DNA of 10,749 nt from positions 1 to 10,749 of the forward strand of contig JAIRXO010000259.1 of assembly GCA_031268255.1 (NCBI GenBank), written 5' to 3'. Positions 1 through 6,707 of the stretch are shown piece by piece (positions within the stretch are counted from its first letter, which is position 1; every line of letters starts with the position of its first letter). The position numbers were made by a program, and so were the translations under genes. The notes under the pieces are model-generated. The model saw only the letters and a list, made by a program, of their open reading frames with translations, ran no database searches and was not told where the DNA came from. The DNA is from Spirochaetaceae bacterium (GTDB lineage: Bacteria > Spirochaetota > Spirochaetia > Treponematales > Breznakiellaceae).

Positions 1-61
1 GGATATTTTCCATCAGTGTTTTATCTTCGGCGTTTAACTCAGGCAGTATTTCCCGTTTCAT
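1..61 (-). CDS. 5' end of an unidentified protein (cut by the window edge)
   Basis: The minus strand opens with ATG at 61 and reads 20 codons (MKREILPELNAEDKTLMENI) to the left edge without a stop; an in-frame TGA lies a few codons upstream, so the frame cannot extend far back. The fragment is charged and hydrophilic with no signal peptide, and is too short to assign to a family. What supports a real gene is its upstream DNA. A near-consensus promoter, TTGACA and TATACT with a 17-bp spacer, ends exactly 7 nt before the ATG. There is no convincing Shine-Dalgarno sequence (only AACCGGC), so the message would be leaderless or nearly so. It lies downstream of the pyrophosphatase gene on the same strand, 53 bp after that gene's stop, and could also be reached by read-through. 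Function unknown. Confidence 0.5.
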   Translation of the reverse strand, partial: MKREILPELNAEDKTLMENI

Positions 62-68
62 GCCGGTT

Positions 69-97
69 AGTATACCGCTATATCATGGTTATGTCAA
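69..97 (-). promoter_or_regulatory. Sigma70-type promoter of the partial gene, leaderless geometry
   Basis: On the minus strand TTGACA (92-97) is followed by a 17-bp spacer and TATACT (69-74). The -35 matches consensus at six of six positions and the -10 at five of six. Only 7 nt (62-68) separate the -10 from the ATG at 61, so transcription should start at about 62-61, on or next to the start codon. This is the best-matching promoter in the window. Confidence 0.72.
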
Positions 98-114
98 ACG
101 TATAAGATAGAACA

Positions 115-1770
115 CTAGGCTTCCATGGCTTTTTCTACCAGCTCGGAAAGCAGGGGTATGAGCTGTTTTTTTCGTGACACCATATCGTGGAGCATATAAA
201 TACCGTCCTCTGTTTTTGGAAAACTGATGCGCTGGATAAATTGTTTTTTTCCCGCCGCGAAAAGGAAAGAACTGAGTACGGCCACATCAGTTACCATGAG
301 GGCCGAGAAAAGCAGGTTCTTTTCCTTATAGTTTTTTTCCAGCGCCGAAAGTATCTCGTCTTTTCTGGCTATAAGGTCCTCAGGCGTATCGGTTTCGACC
401 TGGCTGACGGTAAAGGACGCGCCTTGTTCGTTGTATTCCTTCATGTCCATGCCTATGAGTTCAGCGGCGGGTTTGGAATTGATTCTGCCTGAGACTCCCA
501 AAAGTTCGCGTCCCAGTTCGGGAATGTCAAGCCCGGTGATGGACGACAGATACTCGGCGGCCTCCTGGTCTACCCCGGTGGTTGTGGCCGATTGAAGGTT
601 AAGGGTGTCGGACAGTATGCCGCAGAGCAGTACTGAGGCTGTCTCCCGGTTCAGGGGCACTTTCTGCTCCCGGTACAGGTTTGTTATGATGGTACTGGTG
701 GCGCCTACGGCTTTGTTGATAAAGGTTATGGGATAGCGGGTAGAGAGATTTCCCAGCCGGTGATGATCAATGACTTCTATGATTTTATAGTTCTCTATGC
801 CTTCTACCGCCTGGCTGGGTTCGTTATGGTCAACCATGATAACTTCAATATTGGGCTCTTTGAGAATGTCTCCCTCGTAGATGATTCCCATAACCCTGTC
901 CTCGTCATCAGCGACAGGAAGGCAGCGGGAAGGTGCTTTTGAAAGTGGTTCGCGTATTTTTTTTAGGGTGTCCCCGAGCCGTGCCAGGGGGACGGTAGTA
1001 TCTCCCATGGTTCCTACCGGCGTGGAGTAGATCATGAGCAGCGATGTCGAAGCGGTGTCAAAGGGACTGAGCATGACCGAGACATGGTTTTTTTCGGCCA
1101 GGGCCACAAGTTTTTTGTCCACTATGGTGCTGTTGGTAATCACCAGGGCCCGTACCCTGCGCTCGACGCAGTATTTTTGAATGTCCAGTCTGTCCCCGAC
1201 AATGACCAGGGAATTTTCGGGCAGCTGGGAATCGAGTTTTTCAAAAAAGGTCGTGTTATACGAAGCCGCTACCACTATGGACGAGCGCCTCAGCTCATCG
1301 GCGTTAAAGGTCGTAAGGGGCTGGGCCCGCAGCGTTTTTATAAGGAGGCCTATGGATGTATCTATCGATGATTTTTTGTTGGGATTGACCTGGGCGATAA
1401 TGTACTTGGCAAAAGCGTCATAGTGAAGGAGGCCCCGGTAGCTGTCGCCGTTGTTGACTATGGGCAGTACCTTGATGCTGTCATTCTGCATGAGTTCCAG
1501 GGCTTCCCACAGGGGCATATCCTCCCTGACGGTAACAGGAGCTTCCGAAAGGTAATAGGCCACCTTGGGAACAAGGTCAGGAAGAAACTCAGGCACCGGC
1601 ATTCCAAAACGTTCAAAAATATATTCGGTCTGGGGATTGATGTTGCCCGCCCTTGCGGCGCTGTAGTTTTCCAGGCCCTGGGCCTGTTTGAGCCGGGCAT
1701 AGGCCGCGGCGGAAACTACCGAGTCGGCGTCGGGATTTTTATGCCCGATAATGTATACTTGTTTCTTCAT
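115..1770 (-). CDS. ppaC: Manganese-dependent inorganic pyrophosphatase, family II, with CBS and DRTGG regulatory domains
   Basis: Cytoplasmic enzyme hydrolysing pyrophosphate to two phosphates, which pulls biosynthetic reactions forward. Numbered from the ATG at 1770 (551 aa), the DHH catalytic half is split. H10, D14 and D16 lie in the GHKNPDADS motif; VDHNE is at 313-317, the DHH motif at 335-337 and the metal-binding D388 in GILSD. The C-terminal DHHA2 domain (about 425-545) ends with the diagnostic SRKKQ at 532-536. Inserted at about 75-305 are CBS, DRTGG and second CBS modules, a layout known in CBS-pyrophosphatases, where AMP/ADP inhibit and ATP or diadenosine polyphosphates activate; such control is inferred here. 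I chose the start at 1770 because GGAAAGGG lies 5 nt upstream and the protein then begins MKKQVYIIGH, as in the family. A longer start at 1794 overlaps the upstream alpha-galactosidase stop (ATGA) but has a weak ribosome site. All expected catalytic residues are present. Confidence 0.93.
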   Translation of the reverse strand: MKKQVYIIGHKNPDADSVVSAAAYARLKQAQGLENYSAARAGNINPQTEYIFERFGMPVPEFLPDLVPKVAYYLSEAPVTVREDMPLWEALELMQNDSIKVLPIVNNGDSYRGLLHYDAFAKYIIAQVNPNKKSSIDTSIGLLIKTLRAQPLTTFNADELRRSSIVVAASYNTTFFEKLDSQLPENSLVIVGDRLDIQKYCVERRVRALVITNSTIVDKKLVALAEKNHVSVMLSPFDTASTSLLMIYSTPVGTMGDTTVPLARLGDTLKKIREPLSKAPSRCLPVADDEDRVMGIIYEGDILKEPNIEVIMVDHNEPSQAVEGIENYKIIEVIDHHRLGNLSTRYPITFINKAVGATSTIITNLYREQKVPLNRETASVLLCGILSDTLNLQSATTTGVDQEAAEYLSSITGLDIPELGRELLGVSGRINSKPAAELIGMDMKEYNEQGASFTVSQVETDTPEDLIARKDEILSALEKNYKEKNLLFSALMVTDVAVLSSFLFAAGKKQFIQRISFPKTEDGIYMLHDMVSRKKQLIPLLSELVEKAMEA

Positions 1771-1775
1771 GGTAT

Positions 1776-1783
1776 CCCTTTCC
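1776..1783 (-). promoter_or_regulatory. Ribosome binding site deciding the pyrophosphatase start
   Basis: The minus strand reads GGAAAGGG here, 5 nt before the ATG at 1770. The competing ATG at 1794 has only a short GAG-like element. This favours the shorter protein. Confidence 0.65.
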
Positions 1784-1790
1784 GTAAAGG

Positions 1791-3638
1791 TCATACGGGC
1801 ATCTCAAATATCGTAACTGAACGGGCCGCGAAGGAAATCTTCCCCCTGTCCCGGCGGCAGTGATCTACCAGGACCGCCTGGCCGGGATTAAAGAATATAT
1901 CTGTCTCTTTCGTCCCGTCAAGGGTATAGTTTTTCTTCCTGAGATTGATAAGTCCGGTACGCCTGCCCGAACGGCTCAGGAGGAGAAAAACATCCCTGTC
2001 CATGCGCTTTGCCCCATATTCATCATCAGAGAGAATTTCGTAAAGATCCGAGACCTGTTTTGTCAGGGCGAGATCCCCTCTGCTTAAAAAGGCAGGATCA
2101 TCAGAAAACATGATCTGGCCGGCAAGGAGAAAATTGACCAGGGCTATGGTTTCTTTTTCGGTTTCGCTGAGTCCGCAGTTTTTGCTCCGCAGAAAAACCA
2201 CGTCAGGATCATTGATGTATATGACCTTGTTCATAAAGGACCGGCCTATGGTATCCATGAGGCTGATATAGGCGCTGGGCCTTCCTGTATGGCCCAAAAG
2301 TTTTACCGGCGTCCAGTCCCAGGTTTCCCTGGTGTCGGCGCCTATGCGGGAAAGGGGGAAATGCCTGAACGAAGGCCCCAGGGGGAGGCCGCAGCCAAGG
2401 TAGGCTGCCGGAAGTCCCGAAGCGTTTTTGGTCCGCGAACAGAGCAGGGCGCAGACCTTCTCGTAATGTTCGTGGGGAGAGCCGGGACGGGAAAAAACGC
2501 CGTCAAAAAGTCCGGCGTAAAGAAAATCGAGCTTTATGAACCTGAAGCCCCATTCATCAATAATCCTGTCAATGAGTTCCCCAAGATAGCCCTGTACATC
2601 CTCCCGGGAAATATCCAGGCAGTAATACCGCCCGTCCCACAGGTGGTTAAAGCCCGCCGTTACGGGTTTTCCGTCTCTGCCCCTGAGCAGCCATGCGGGT
2701 TTTTCGGAAAATATTTTGCAGCCCTTTGTAACGATAAACGGGGCGAGCCAGATGCCCGGTATGCAGCCCGATTGTTCTATCGCAAGGGAAACCGGTTTAA
2801 GCCCCCGGGGAAAACGCTCCGGGTGTACTTCCCACTCTCCAACGGTATGTTCCCAGCCGTCGTCAATCTGAAATATCAGGGGAAGCCGGCGGTCAAGGTA
2901 ACGGAGTTTAAGGAGATTGTCATTTGACCTGAGCGCGGCGAGGTCCTCAAGTATGATCTTTTCGGTTATGCGGTTGTAGTGATTGTACCATGACGCATAA
3001 CCTCCGGGCCGCCTGTCCGCGCCCCTGTCTCCGCCTGAAAGAAATTCAAGGCCGGAAAAATCCTGGGCGTATATTTTTTTAAGGCAGTCCTTAAATTGAA
3101 AGTACCCTCCGGCGAGAAACACCCACAGCCCGGCCATTTGTTCTCCCCTGGTCCAGACCTTGCCGGGGCAGTATACTTCGGCGCTGATGCGGTCATGGCG
3201 GCCGTTTACCCTGTACGATACAGGCGGCAGTCCCCTGCCCTCCAGGGAGGCGGCGCAGAGGTAATAGTCGCCGCTTCGTATATACATGATGAAGTGGCCC
3301 GTTGTGCCGCCGGCCCTGGGCGTATCGCCTTCCCGGTTGGTGAGCCGTATAAGTTCGGGGATACCATGAACCTTGCGGGGAAGAGTTTCCCCTTCGGCAA
3401 GTTCCCAGCCCGCTGACCAGGACTGCCAGCCGCCGCACTGGAGGAATTTTTCGGAAGCGGCAAAGCCCCGCGCGATACCGGCGCTTACCCCAAGCAGGGA
3501 GAAAATTTCGTTCAGGGTAAGGGTATCAATGGTTCTCGCCGTTTCCGTCTGGATTCCATCTTCCTGGGCCGTGTAGCTGAACAGCCTCTGCCAGGGGCCT
3601 TTTTCGGTTTCGGTACGGGAGATTCCGGCTATGTCCAT
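1791..3638 (-). CDS. Alpha-galactosidase-like glycoside hydrolase (GH36/melibiase type)
   Basis: Predicted retaining glycoside hydrolase that releases terminal alpha-galactose from oligosaccharides such as melibiose or raffinose. The 615-residue protein has an N-terminal beta-rich region (about 1-200), a (beta/alpha)8 catalytic barrel (about 210-500) and a short C-terminal beta domain. The barrel shows SWYNHY (216-221), the substrate-binding FQIDDGW (256-262), WLAPF (297-301), the nucleophile motif KLDF with D371, and RIGADTR with the likely acid/base D435. It is shorter than classical GH36 enzymes of about 700 residues because the N-terminal domain is reduced. There is no signal peptide, so it should act on imported sugars in the cytoplasm. 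The start at 3638 has AGAGGT 7 nt upstream. The pyrophosphatase follows on the same strand. No sugar transporter or regulator lies nearby, so substrate specificity is inferred from family motifs only; another alpha-glycosidase activity of clan GH-D is possible. Confidence 0.85.
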   Translation of the reverse strand: MDIAGISRTETEKGPWQRLFSYTAQEDGIQTETARTIDTLTLNEIFSLLGVSAGIARGFAASEKFLQCGGWQSWSAGWELAEGETLPRKVHGIPELIRLTNREGDTPRAGGTTGHFIMYIRSGDYYLCAASLEGRGLPPVSYRVNGRHDRISAEVYCPGKVWTRGEQMAGLWVFLAGGYFQFKDCLKKIYAQDFSGLEFLSGGDRGADRRPGGYASWYNHYNRITEKIILEDLAALRSNDNLLKLRYLDRRLPLIFQIDDGWEHTVGEWEVHPERFPRGLKPVSLAIEQSGCIPGIWLAPFIVTKGCKIFSEKPAWLLRGRDGKPVTAGFNHLWDGRYYCLDISREDVQGYLGELIDRIIDEWGFRFIKLDFLYAGLFDGVFSRPGSPHEHYEKVCALLCSRTKNASGLPAAYLGCGLPLGPSFRHFPLSRIGADTRETWDWTPVKLLGHTGRPSAYISLMDTIGRSFMNKVIYINDPDVVFLRSKNCGLSETEKETIALVNFLLAGQIMFSDDPAFLSRGDLALTKQVSDLYEILSDDEYGAKRMDRDVFLLLSRSGRRTGLINLRKKNYTLDGTKETDIFFNPGQAVLVDHCRRDRGKISFAARSVTIFEMPV

Positions 3639-3639
3639 G

Positions 3640-3669
3640 TTGATTACCTCTTGCCTTACAGTTTACTAT
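3640..3669 (+). promoter_or_regulatory. Candidate promoter of the pth-mazG operon
   Basis: TTGATT (3640-3645) and TACTAT (3664-3669) are 18 bp apart, each matching four of six consensus positions. The predicted start is near 3676, which leaves about 17 nt before the GTG at 3693 and would exclude the ATG at 3672 from the message. The match is weak, and its support comes mainly from the lack of other space between the divergent genes. Confidence 0.35.
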
Positions 3670-3688
3670 GGATGGGGGAGTATCGCAA
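3660..3688 (-). promoter_or_regulatory. Candidate promoter of the alpha-galactosidase/pyrophosphatase operon
   Basis: On the minus strand TTGCGA (3683-3688) and TAAACT (3660-3665) are 17 bp apart, each matching four of six consensus positions. Transcription would start near 3653, giving a leader of about 15 nt that just contains the AGAGGT ribosome site. The -10 overlaps the candidate pth -10 on the other strand at 3664-3665. Confidence 0.4.
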
Positions 3689-3692
3689 ACCG

Positions 3693-4319
3693 GTGATAGA
3701 GCTTGCCGCCTTTCTGGGAAATCCGGGGCTTCAATATAAAAACAACCGCCACAACGCCGCATGGCTTTTTGCCGAAACCCTTCCGTTTTACGCTTCCCTT
3801 TCCTGGAAGGATAAATTCAAGGGCTCCTATGCGTCCCTTGAAGGAAGCCGCATGCCCCGCACAGACGCGCCTTGCGGGCCCGAAGCGCCGGAAAAAATTC
3901 ATTTTCTTGTGCCCCAAACCTTTATGAATCTTTCAGGCGAAGCTGTCGCTAAGGCGGCGCTGTTCTTCAAAATAAAAACGGAAAACGTTCTCGTTGTGCA
4001 TGACGAACTCGAACTGCCCCTGGGAACAGTGTCGCTGAAATACGGCGGCGGTCTTGGCGGTCATAACGGCCTGCGCTCCGTGAAAGCCTCGTTCGGAAGC
4101 GCCGATTTCTGGCGGCTCAGGATAGGCATAGGAAGGCCCGGACACAGGGACATTTATTCCTGGGTGCTTTCTGATTTTTCCCCGGAAGAAGAAGAAGTCC
4201 TTGCCAATGTGTTCAACGCGCTGGACGGCTTTTTTATCGAACTGCTGGCTGGCGGGGCGGAGATACTGCTTCCAGAATGGAAGAAGAAAACTATTGTCCC
4301 GGCCGGCAAACAACCATGA
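3693..4319 (+). CDS. pth: Peptidyl-tRNA hydrolase
   Basis: Cytoplasmic esterase that frees tRNA from peptidyl-tRNAs dropped by stalled ribosomes; essential in most bacteria. Motifs are FLGNPG, RHNAAW with the catalytic histidine, FMNLSGEAV, VVHDELELPLG with the catalytic aspartate, and GGHNGLRS. I place the start at GTG 3693 (208 aa). The protein then begins (M)IELAAFLGNPG, aligning with the usual N terminus and putting Asn and His at 10 and 20 as in the E. coli enzyme; GGGGGAG (3674-3680) lies 12 nt upstream. An in-frame ATG at 3672 (215 aa) and a TTG at 3651 are alternatives but have no ribosome site. An extra segment of about 20 residues rich in Pro and charged residues precedes FLVPQTFMN, making the protein longer than the usual 185-195. 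mazG follows after 17 bp, suggesting co-transcription. Confidence 0.95.
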   Translation: MIELAAFLGNPGLQYKNNRHNAAWLFAETLPFYASLSWKDKFKGSYASLEGSRMPRTDAPCGPEAPEKIHFLVPQTFMNLSGEAVAKAALFFKIKTENVLVVHDELELPLGTVSLKYGGGLGGHNGLRSVKASFGSADFWRLRIGIGRPGHRDIYSWVLSDFSPEEEEVLANVFNALDGFFIELLAGGAEILLPEWKKKTIVPAGKQP

Positions 4320-4325
4320 ACTGTC

Positions 4326-4330
4326 AGGAG
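4326..4330 (+). promoter_or_regulatory. Ribosome binding site deciding the mazG start
   Basis: AGGAG lies 6 nt before the ATG at 4337. In-frame ATGs at 4277, 4316 (overlapping the pth stop as ATGA) and 4331 have no ribosome site at a suitable distance. Confidence 0.65.
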
Positions 4331-4336
4331 ATGGAT

Positions 4337-5125
4337 ATGGAAAACCAGGCGGAAGCCTTTGCGGCACTCTACAATGTTATCGTAAAACTCCGCGCCCCCG
4401 GCGGCTGTCCCTGGGACCGTGAGCAGACACCCCTGTCCCTCAGGGGAGATCTTGTCGAAGAAACCTATGAGACCCTTGAGGCCATAGACGAAAAAAATCC
4501 GGCCCACATAAAGGAAGAGCTTGGCGATCTCTTTCTGCTTGTTACCATGCTTTCGTATATGCACGAGCAGGAAGGGCTTTTTTCCGTCGCCGCCGTGCTT
4601 GACGGCGTGGCCGAAAAACTCATACGCCGTCATCCCCATGTGTTCGGTGATGTAAAGGTCAGGGACAGCGCCGAAGTGCTGGACAACTGGGCAAGGATAA
4701 AAGTAGAACAGGAGGGAAGGAGGCCAAAGGATTCAATCCTTGACGAGGTGTCGCCGGCCCTGCCTCCGCTCGAAAAAGCCTATAAACTTCAGAAGAAGGC
4801 GGCCAAGTCCGGGTTTGACTGGCCCGATAGCGCCGCCGTCATGGACAAACTCAGGGAAGAAATGGAGGAAGTGCGGGAAGCCATGGAGATCAGGGACGGC
4901 GGCGAAGCCCTTGAGGGCGAACTGGGTGACCTCCTCTTTTCGGCGGTAAACCTCTGCCGCGCCTTCAAGATAGACCCTTCGGTGGCCCTTCAGCGCACCA
5001 ATGCCAAATTCATCAAACGCTTTAGGCATGTGGAACGGAGCATGAAGGAGACCGGAGCCGAAATGAAGCAGGAAAACCTGGCCCTCATGGACCGTTATTG
5101 GGAAGAAGCCAAGAAAAGCCCCTGA
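4337..5125 (+). CDS. mazG: Nucleoside triphosphate pyrophosphohydrolase MazG
   Basis: House-cleaning enzyme that converts NTPs or dNTPs to the monophosphate plus pyrophosphate, removing damaged nucleotides; in E. coli it also influences (p)ppGpp levels. From ATG 4337 the protein has 262 residues, close to the E. coli length, and contains two MazG repeats. In the first, GCPWDREQT (23-31) precedes the metal-binding EExxE at 41-45 and EELGD at 60-64. In the second, KSGFDWP precedes EEMEE at 174-178 and EGELGD at 193-198, then NAKFIKRF (222-229). RRHPHVFGD (97-105) lies between them. Both acidic metal sites are intact, so both repeats could bind Mg, although in characterised proteins mainly the C-terminal one is active. 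It sits directly behind pth on the same strand. Its stop is 3 bp from the stop of the convergent protease gene, with no visible terminator. The pyrophosphate it makes is the substrate of the pyrophosphatase encoded nearby. Confidence 0.95.
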   Translation: MENQAEAFAALYNVIVKLRAPGGCPWDREQTPLSLRGDLVEETYETLEAIDEKNPAHIKEELGDLFLLVTMLSYMHEQEGLFSVAAVLDGVAEKLIRRHPHVFGDVKVRDSAEVLDNWARIKVEQEGRRPKDSILDEVSPALPPLEKAYKLQKKAAKSGFDWPDSAAVMDKLREEMEEVREAMEIRDGGEALEGELGDLLFSAVNLCRAFKIDPSVALQRTNAKFIKRFRHVERSMKETGAEMKQENLALMDRYWEEAKKSP

Positions 5126-5128
5126 TCC

Positions 5129-6697
5129 TCATTCGCCGCGCTCAATGGCGACGAGCAGGGCAAAGACGGACCGTATGTTTCCCGACTGGGCGGAAAAAAC
5201 CATATCCGAAAGTTTCCGCGCCGTATTAGCCGCGTTAGCCGCACCCGGCATGCCCGATGCACCCGGCGCGCCCGCGGCAGCGTCCTGCCCGGCTGCTGTT
5301 CCGCCTGCCCTTTGGCGGCCAAACAGCGCCGCGCGTTTCCCAAGGGCTTCCCGTACACGCTCAGGGAGACTCCCCTGGGTTCTTTCAAAACGGTTCTGTA
5401 TGGAACGTATATCCAGTTCTTCCTTGGCAAAGAGCATGATGAGGAAATCGGTCCCCGGATTATCGCCAAGCCGTATCCACTGATCTTCGGAAGGCCAGAC
5501 AACGGCGCTGTCCGAATAATCCAGTATGGCCGAAACATTTCCTTCCTCAGGGGGAAAGACGCGGGTGACAGAAGCTGTCCGGGAGTCCGCGGTAAAGGCG
5601 TATACATAGGCGGGATAGCGGTTTTCGAGGAACACGCGGAATTCGGTGTCAGAAGGCCAGGTCTCTGTGGATTGGTAATAACCTTCTTCGTTAAGCGCAA
5701 GGGCCATGCTCCCCCGGTTTCCGCCGAGTTCCAGCCTCGCCATGCCGCCGAAGCGGGCCGCGTCTTCGTAGGCCGAAAGGTTATCTATAATTTCGTAGGC
5801 TTCCCGTATCCAGCGGCTGAAGGTGTTGTAGGGAATCCAGACAAATCCTCCCCGGCCCCATTTTTTCCCCCAACTGTTCAGCACCTCAAAGGCGCCGCCT
5901 TCTTTTTCGTCGTCATACCCTACCACACAGACGGCGTGGCCTCCGTAAAAGCCCATGGGATTTTCCCTGGGCCGCCAGACCTCGCCGGGTTCAAAAAAGG
6001 AAGGCGGGGTATTCATCCCTATGATGACAGGCTTGCCCGATGCAAGGCTTTTTTTTACCAGGTTAATCTGGGAAAGCATCCCCGCAAAGCGGGGGTTCTG
6101 GTACAGGGTAACATAGCCGGCTATGGGATACCGTTTGCTGGACGCGTAGGAAGAAAGGGGTATTTTGGTTACGTCGGTGTTGAGTTCATCACTGAGCATT
6201 TTGACCGCGCCCTTGACCTTCATCATATCCAGGGCCGCCGAGATGGAAGCCCCCTCCTGACATTCCGGGTCGTCCGAAATGCTCTTGTAAATATACACGG
6301 GAGAAAAAGCATTGGCGGTAATTTCGGAACGGTCCTTGCGGCCAAGGGCCCTTGCCTCGGAAATGGTCCTCGCCGCGTAAGCCGCGGCCCAGCCCACGCA
6401 GGTTCCGTAGGGGGTCTGGTCGCCGGGAGCCGGGGCATAGGCTTTAAGGGAAACCGCCTTGGGGAGAAACTCGTAGGCACTGGACGCGAGGGGGGACCGC
6501 CGGGGGAGGCTCTCGTAAAGGGCCTCGTCAAGAACCGCGCTCCGGGGATATTCGGAAGGAGCCTGGGCAAAGAGGGGCGCGGCCATTAGCGCCAGGAGGC
6601 ACAGAACACCGCGGGACCTTCCCGAAAACAGGCCGCCTTTTTTGCCAAACGCGGCGCCAATGCCCGATACAATGCCTTCGTGTTTTACTTTCGCCAT
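5129..6697 (-). CDS. Exported papain-family (C1) cysteine protease with a DUF4384-like C-terminal domain
   Basis: Numbered from ATG 6697 (522 aa). A basic n-region (1-30) is followed by a hydrophobic stretch (about 31-44) and an AQA site near 46, so the protein is probably secreted by Sec into the periplasm or beyond. The C1 peptidase domain (about 85-305) shows oxyanion Q94, nucleophile C100 in GTCVGWA, H254 in GGHAVCVVGYDD and N274 in NSWGKKWG, a complete papain-type active site. Residues about 318-430 resemble DUF4384 (FRVFLENRYPAYVYAF, later GTDFLIMLFAKEELDI), a beta-rich domain of unknown role often found with proteases and kinases. An Ala/Gly-rich linker (about 463-492) and a short amphipathic tail end the protein. 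No propeptide typical of eukaryotic papains is evident. GAGGTG just upstream favours this start over 6721, which would run into the glycosyltransferase gene. It lies 10 bp behind that gene and is probably co-transcribed with it. Substrate unknown. Confidence 0.88.
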   Translation of the reverse strand: MAKVKHEGIVSGIGAAFGKKGGLFSGRSRGVLCLLALMAAPLFAQAPSEYPRSAVLDEALYESLPRRSPLASSAYEFLPKAVSLKAYAPAPGDQTPYGTCVGWAAAYAARTISEARALGRKDRSEITANAFSPVYIYKSISDDPECQEGASISAALDMMKVKGAVKMLSDELNTDVTKIPLSSYASSKRYPIAGYVTLYQNPRFAGMLSQINLVKKSLASGKPVIIGMNTPPSFFEPGEVWRPRENPMGFYGGHAVCVVGYDDEKEGGAFEVLNSWGKKWGRGGFVWIPYNTFSRWIREAYEIIDNLSAYEDAARFGGMARLELGGNRGSMALALNEEGYYQSTETWPSDTEFRVFLENRYPAYVYAFTADSRTASVTRVFPPEEGNVSAILDYSDSAVVWPSEDQWIRLGDNPGTDFLIMLFAKEELDIRSIQNRFERTQGSLPERVREALGKRAALFGRQRAGGTAAGQDAAAGAPGASGMPGAANAANTARKLSDMVFSAQSGNIRSVFALLVAIERGE

Positions 6698-6700
6698 AAG

Positions 6701-6706
6701 CACCTC
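6701..6706 (-). promoter_or_regulatory. Ribosome binding site deciding the protease start
   Basis: The minus strand reads GAGGTG, with the GAGG core 5 nt before ATG 6697. It fills the 10-bp gap after the glycosyltransferase stop, which argues for translation from a shared message and against the longer start at 6721. Confidence 0.6.
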
Positions 6707-6707
6707 G

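Noticed and set aside
2289..2927. 212-codon plus-strand open frame inside the alpha-galactosidase gene
   Set aside because: It lies opposite the conserved catalytic barrel and has no start signals or family resemblance.
5312..6589. 425-codon open frame on the plus strand opposite the protease gene
   Set aside because: Its frame mirrors the codon structure of the protease gene, whose full papain active site and ribosome site are clear. The plus-strand product has no recognisable domain and no ribosome site.
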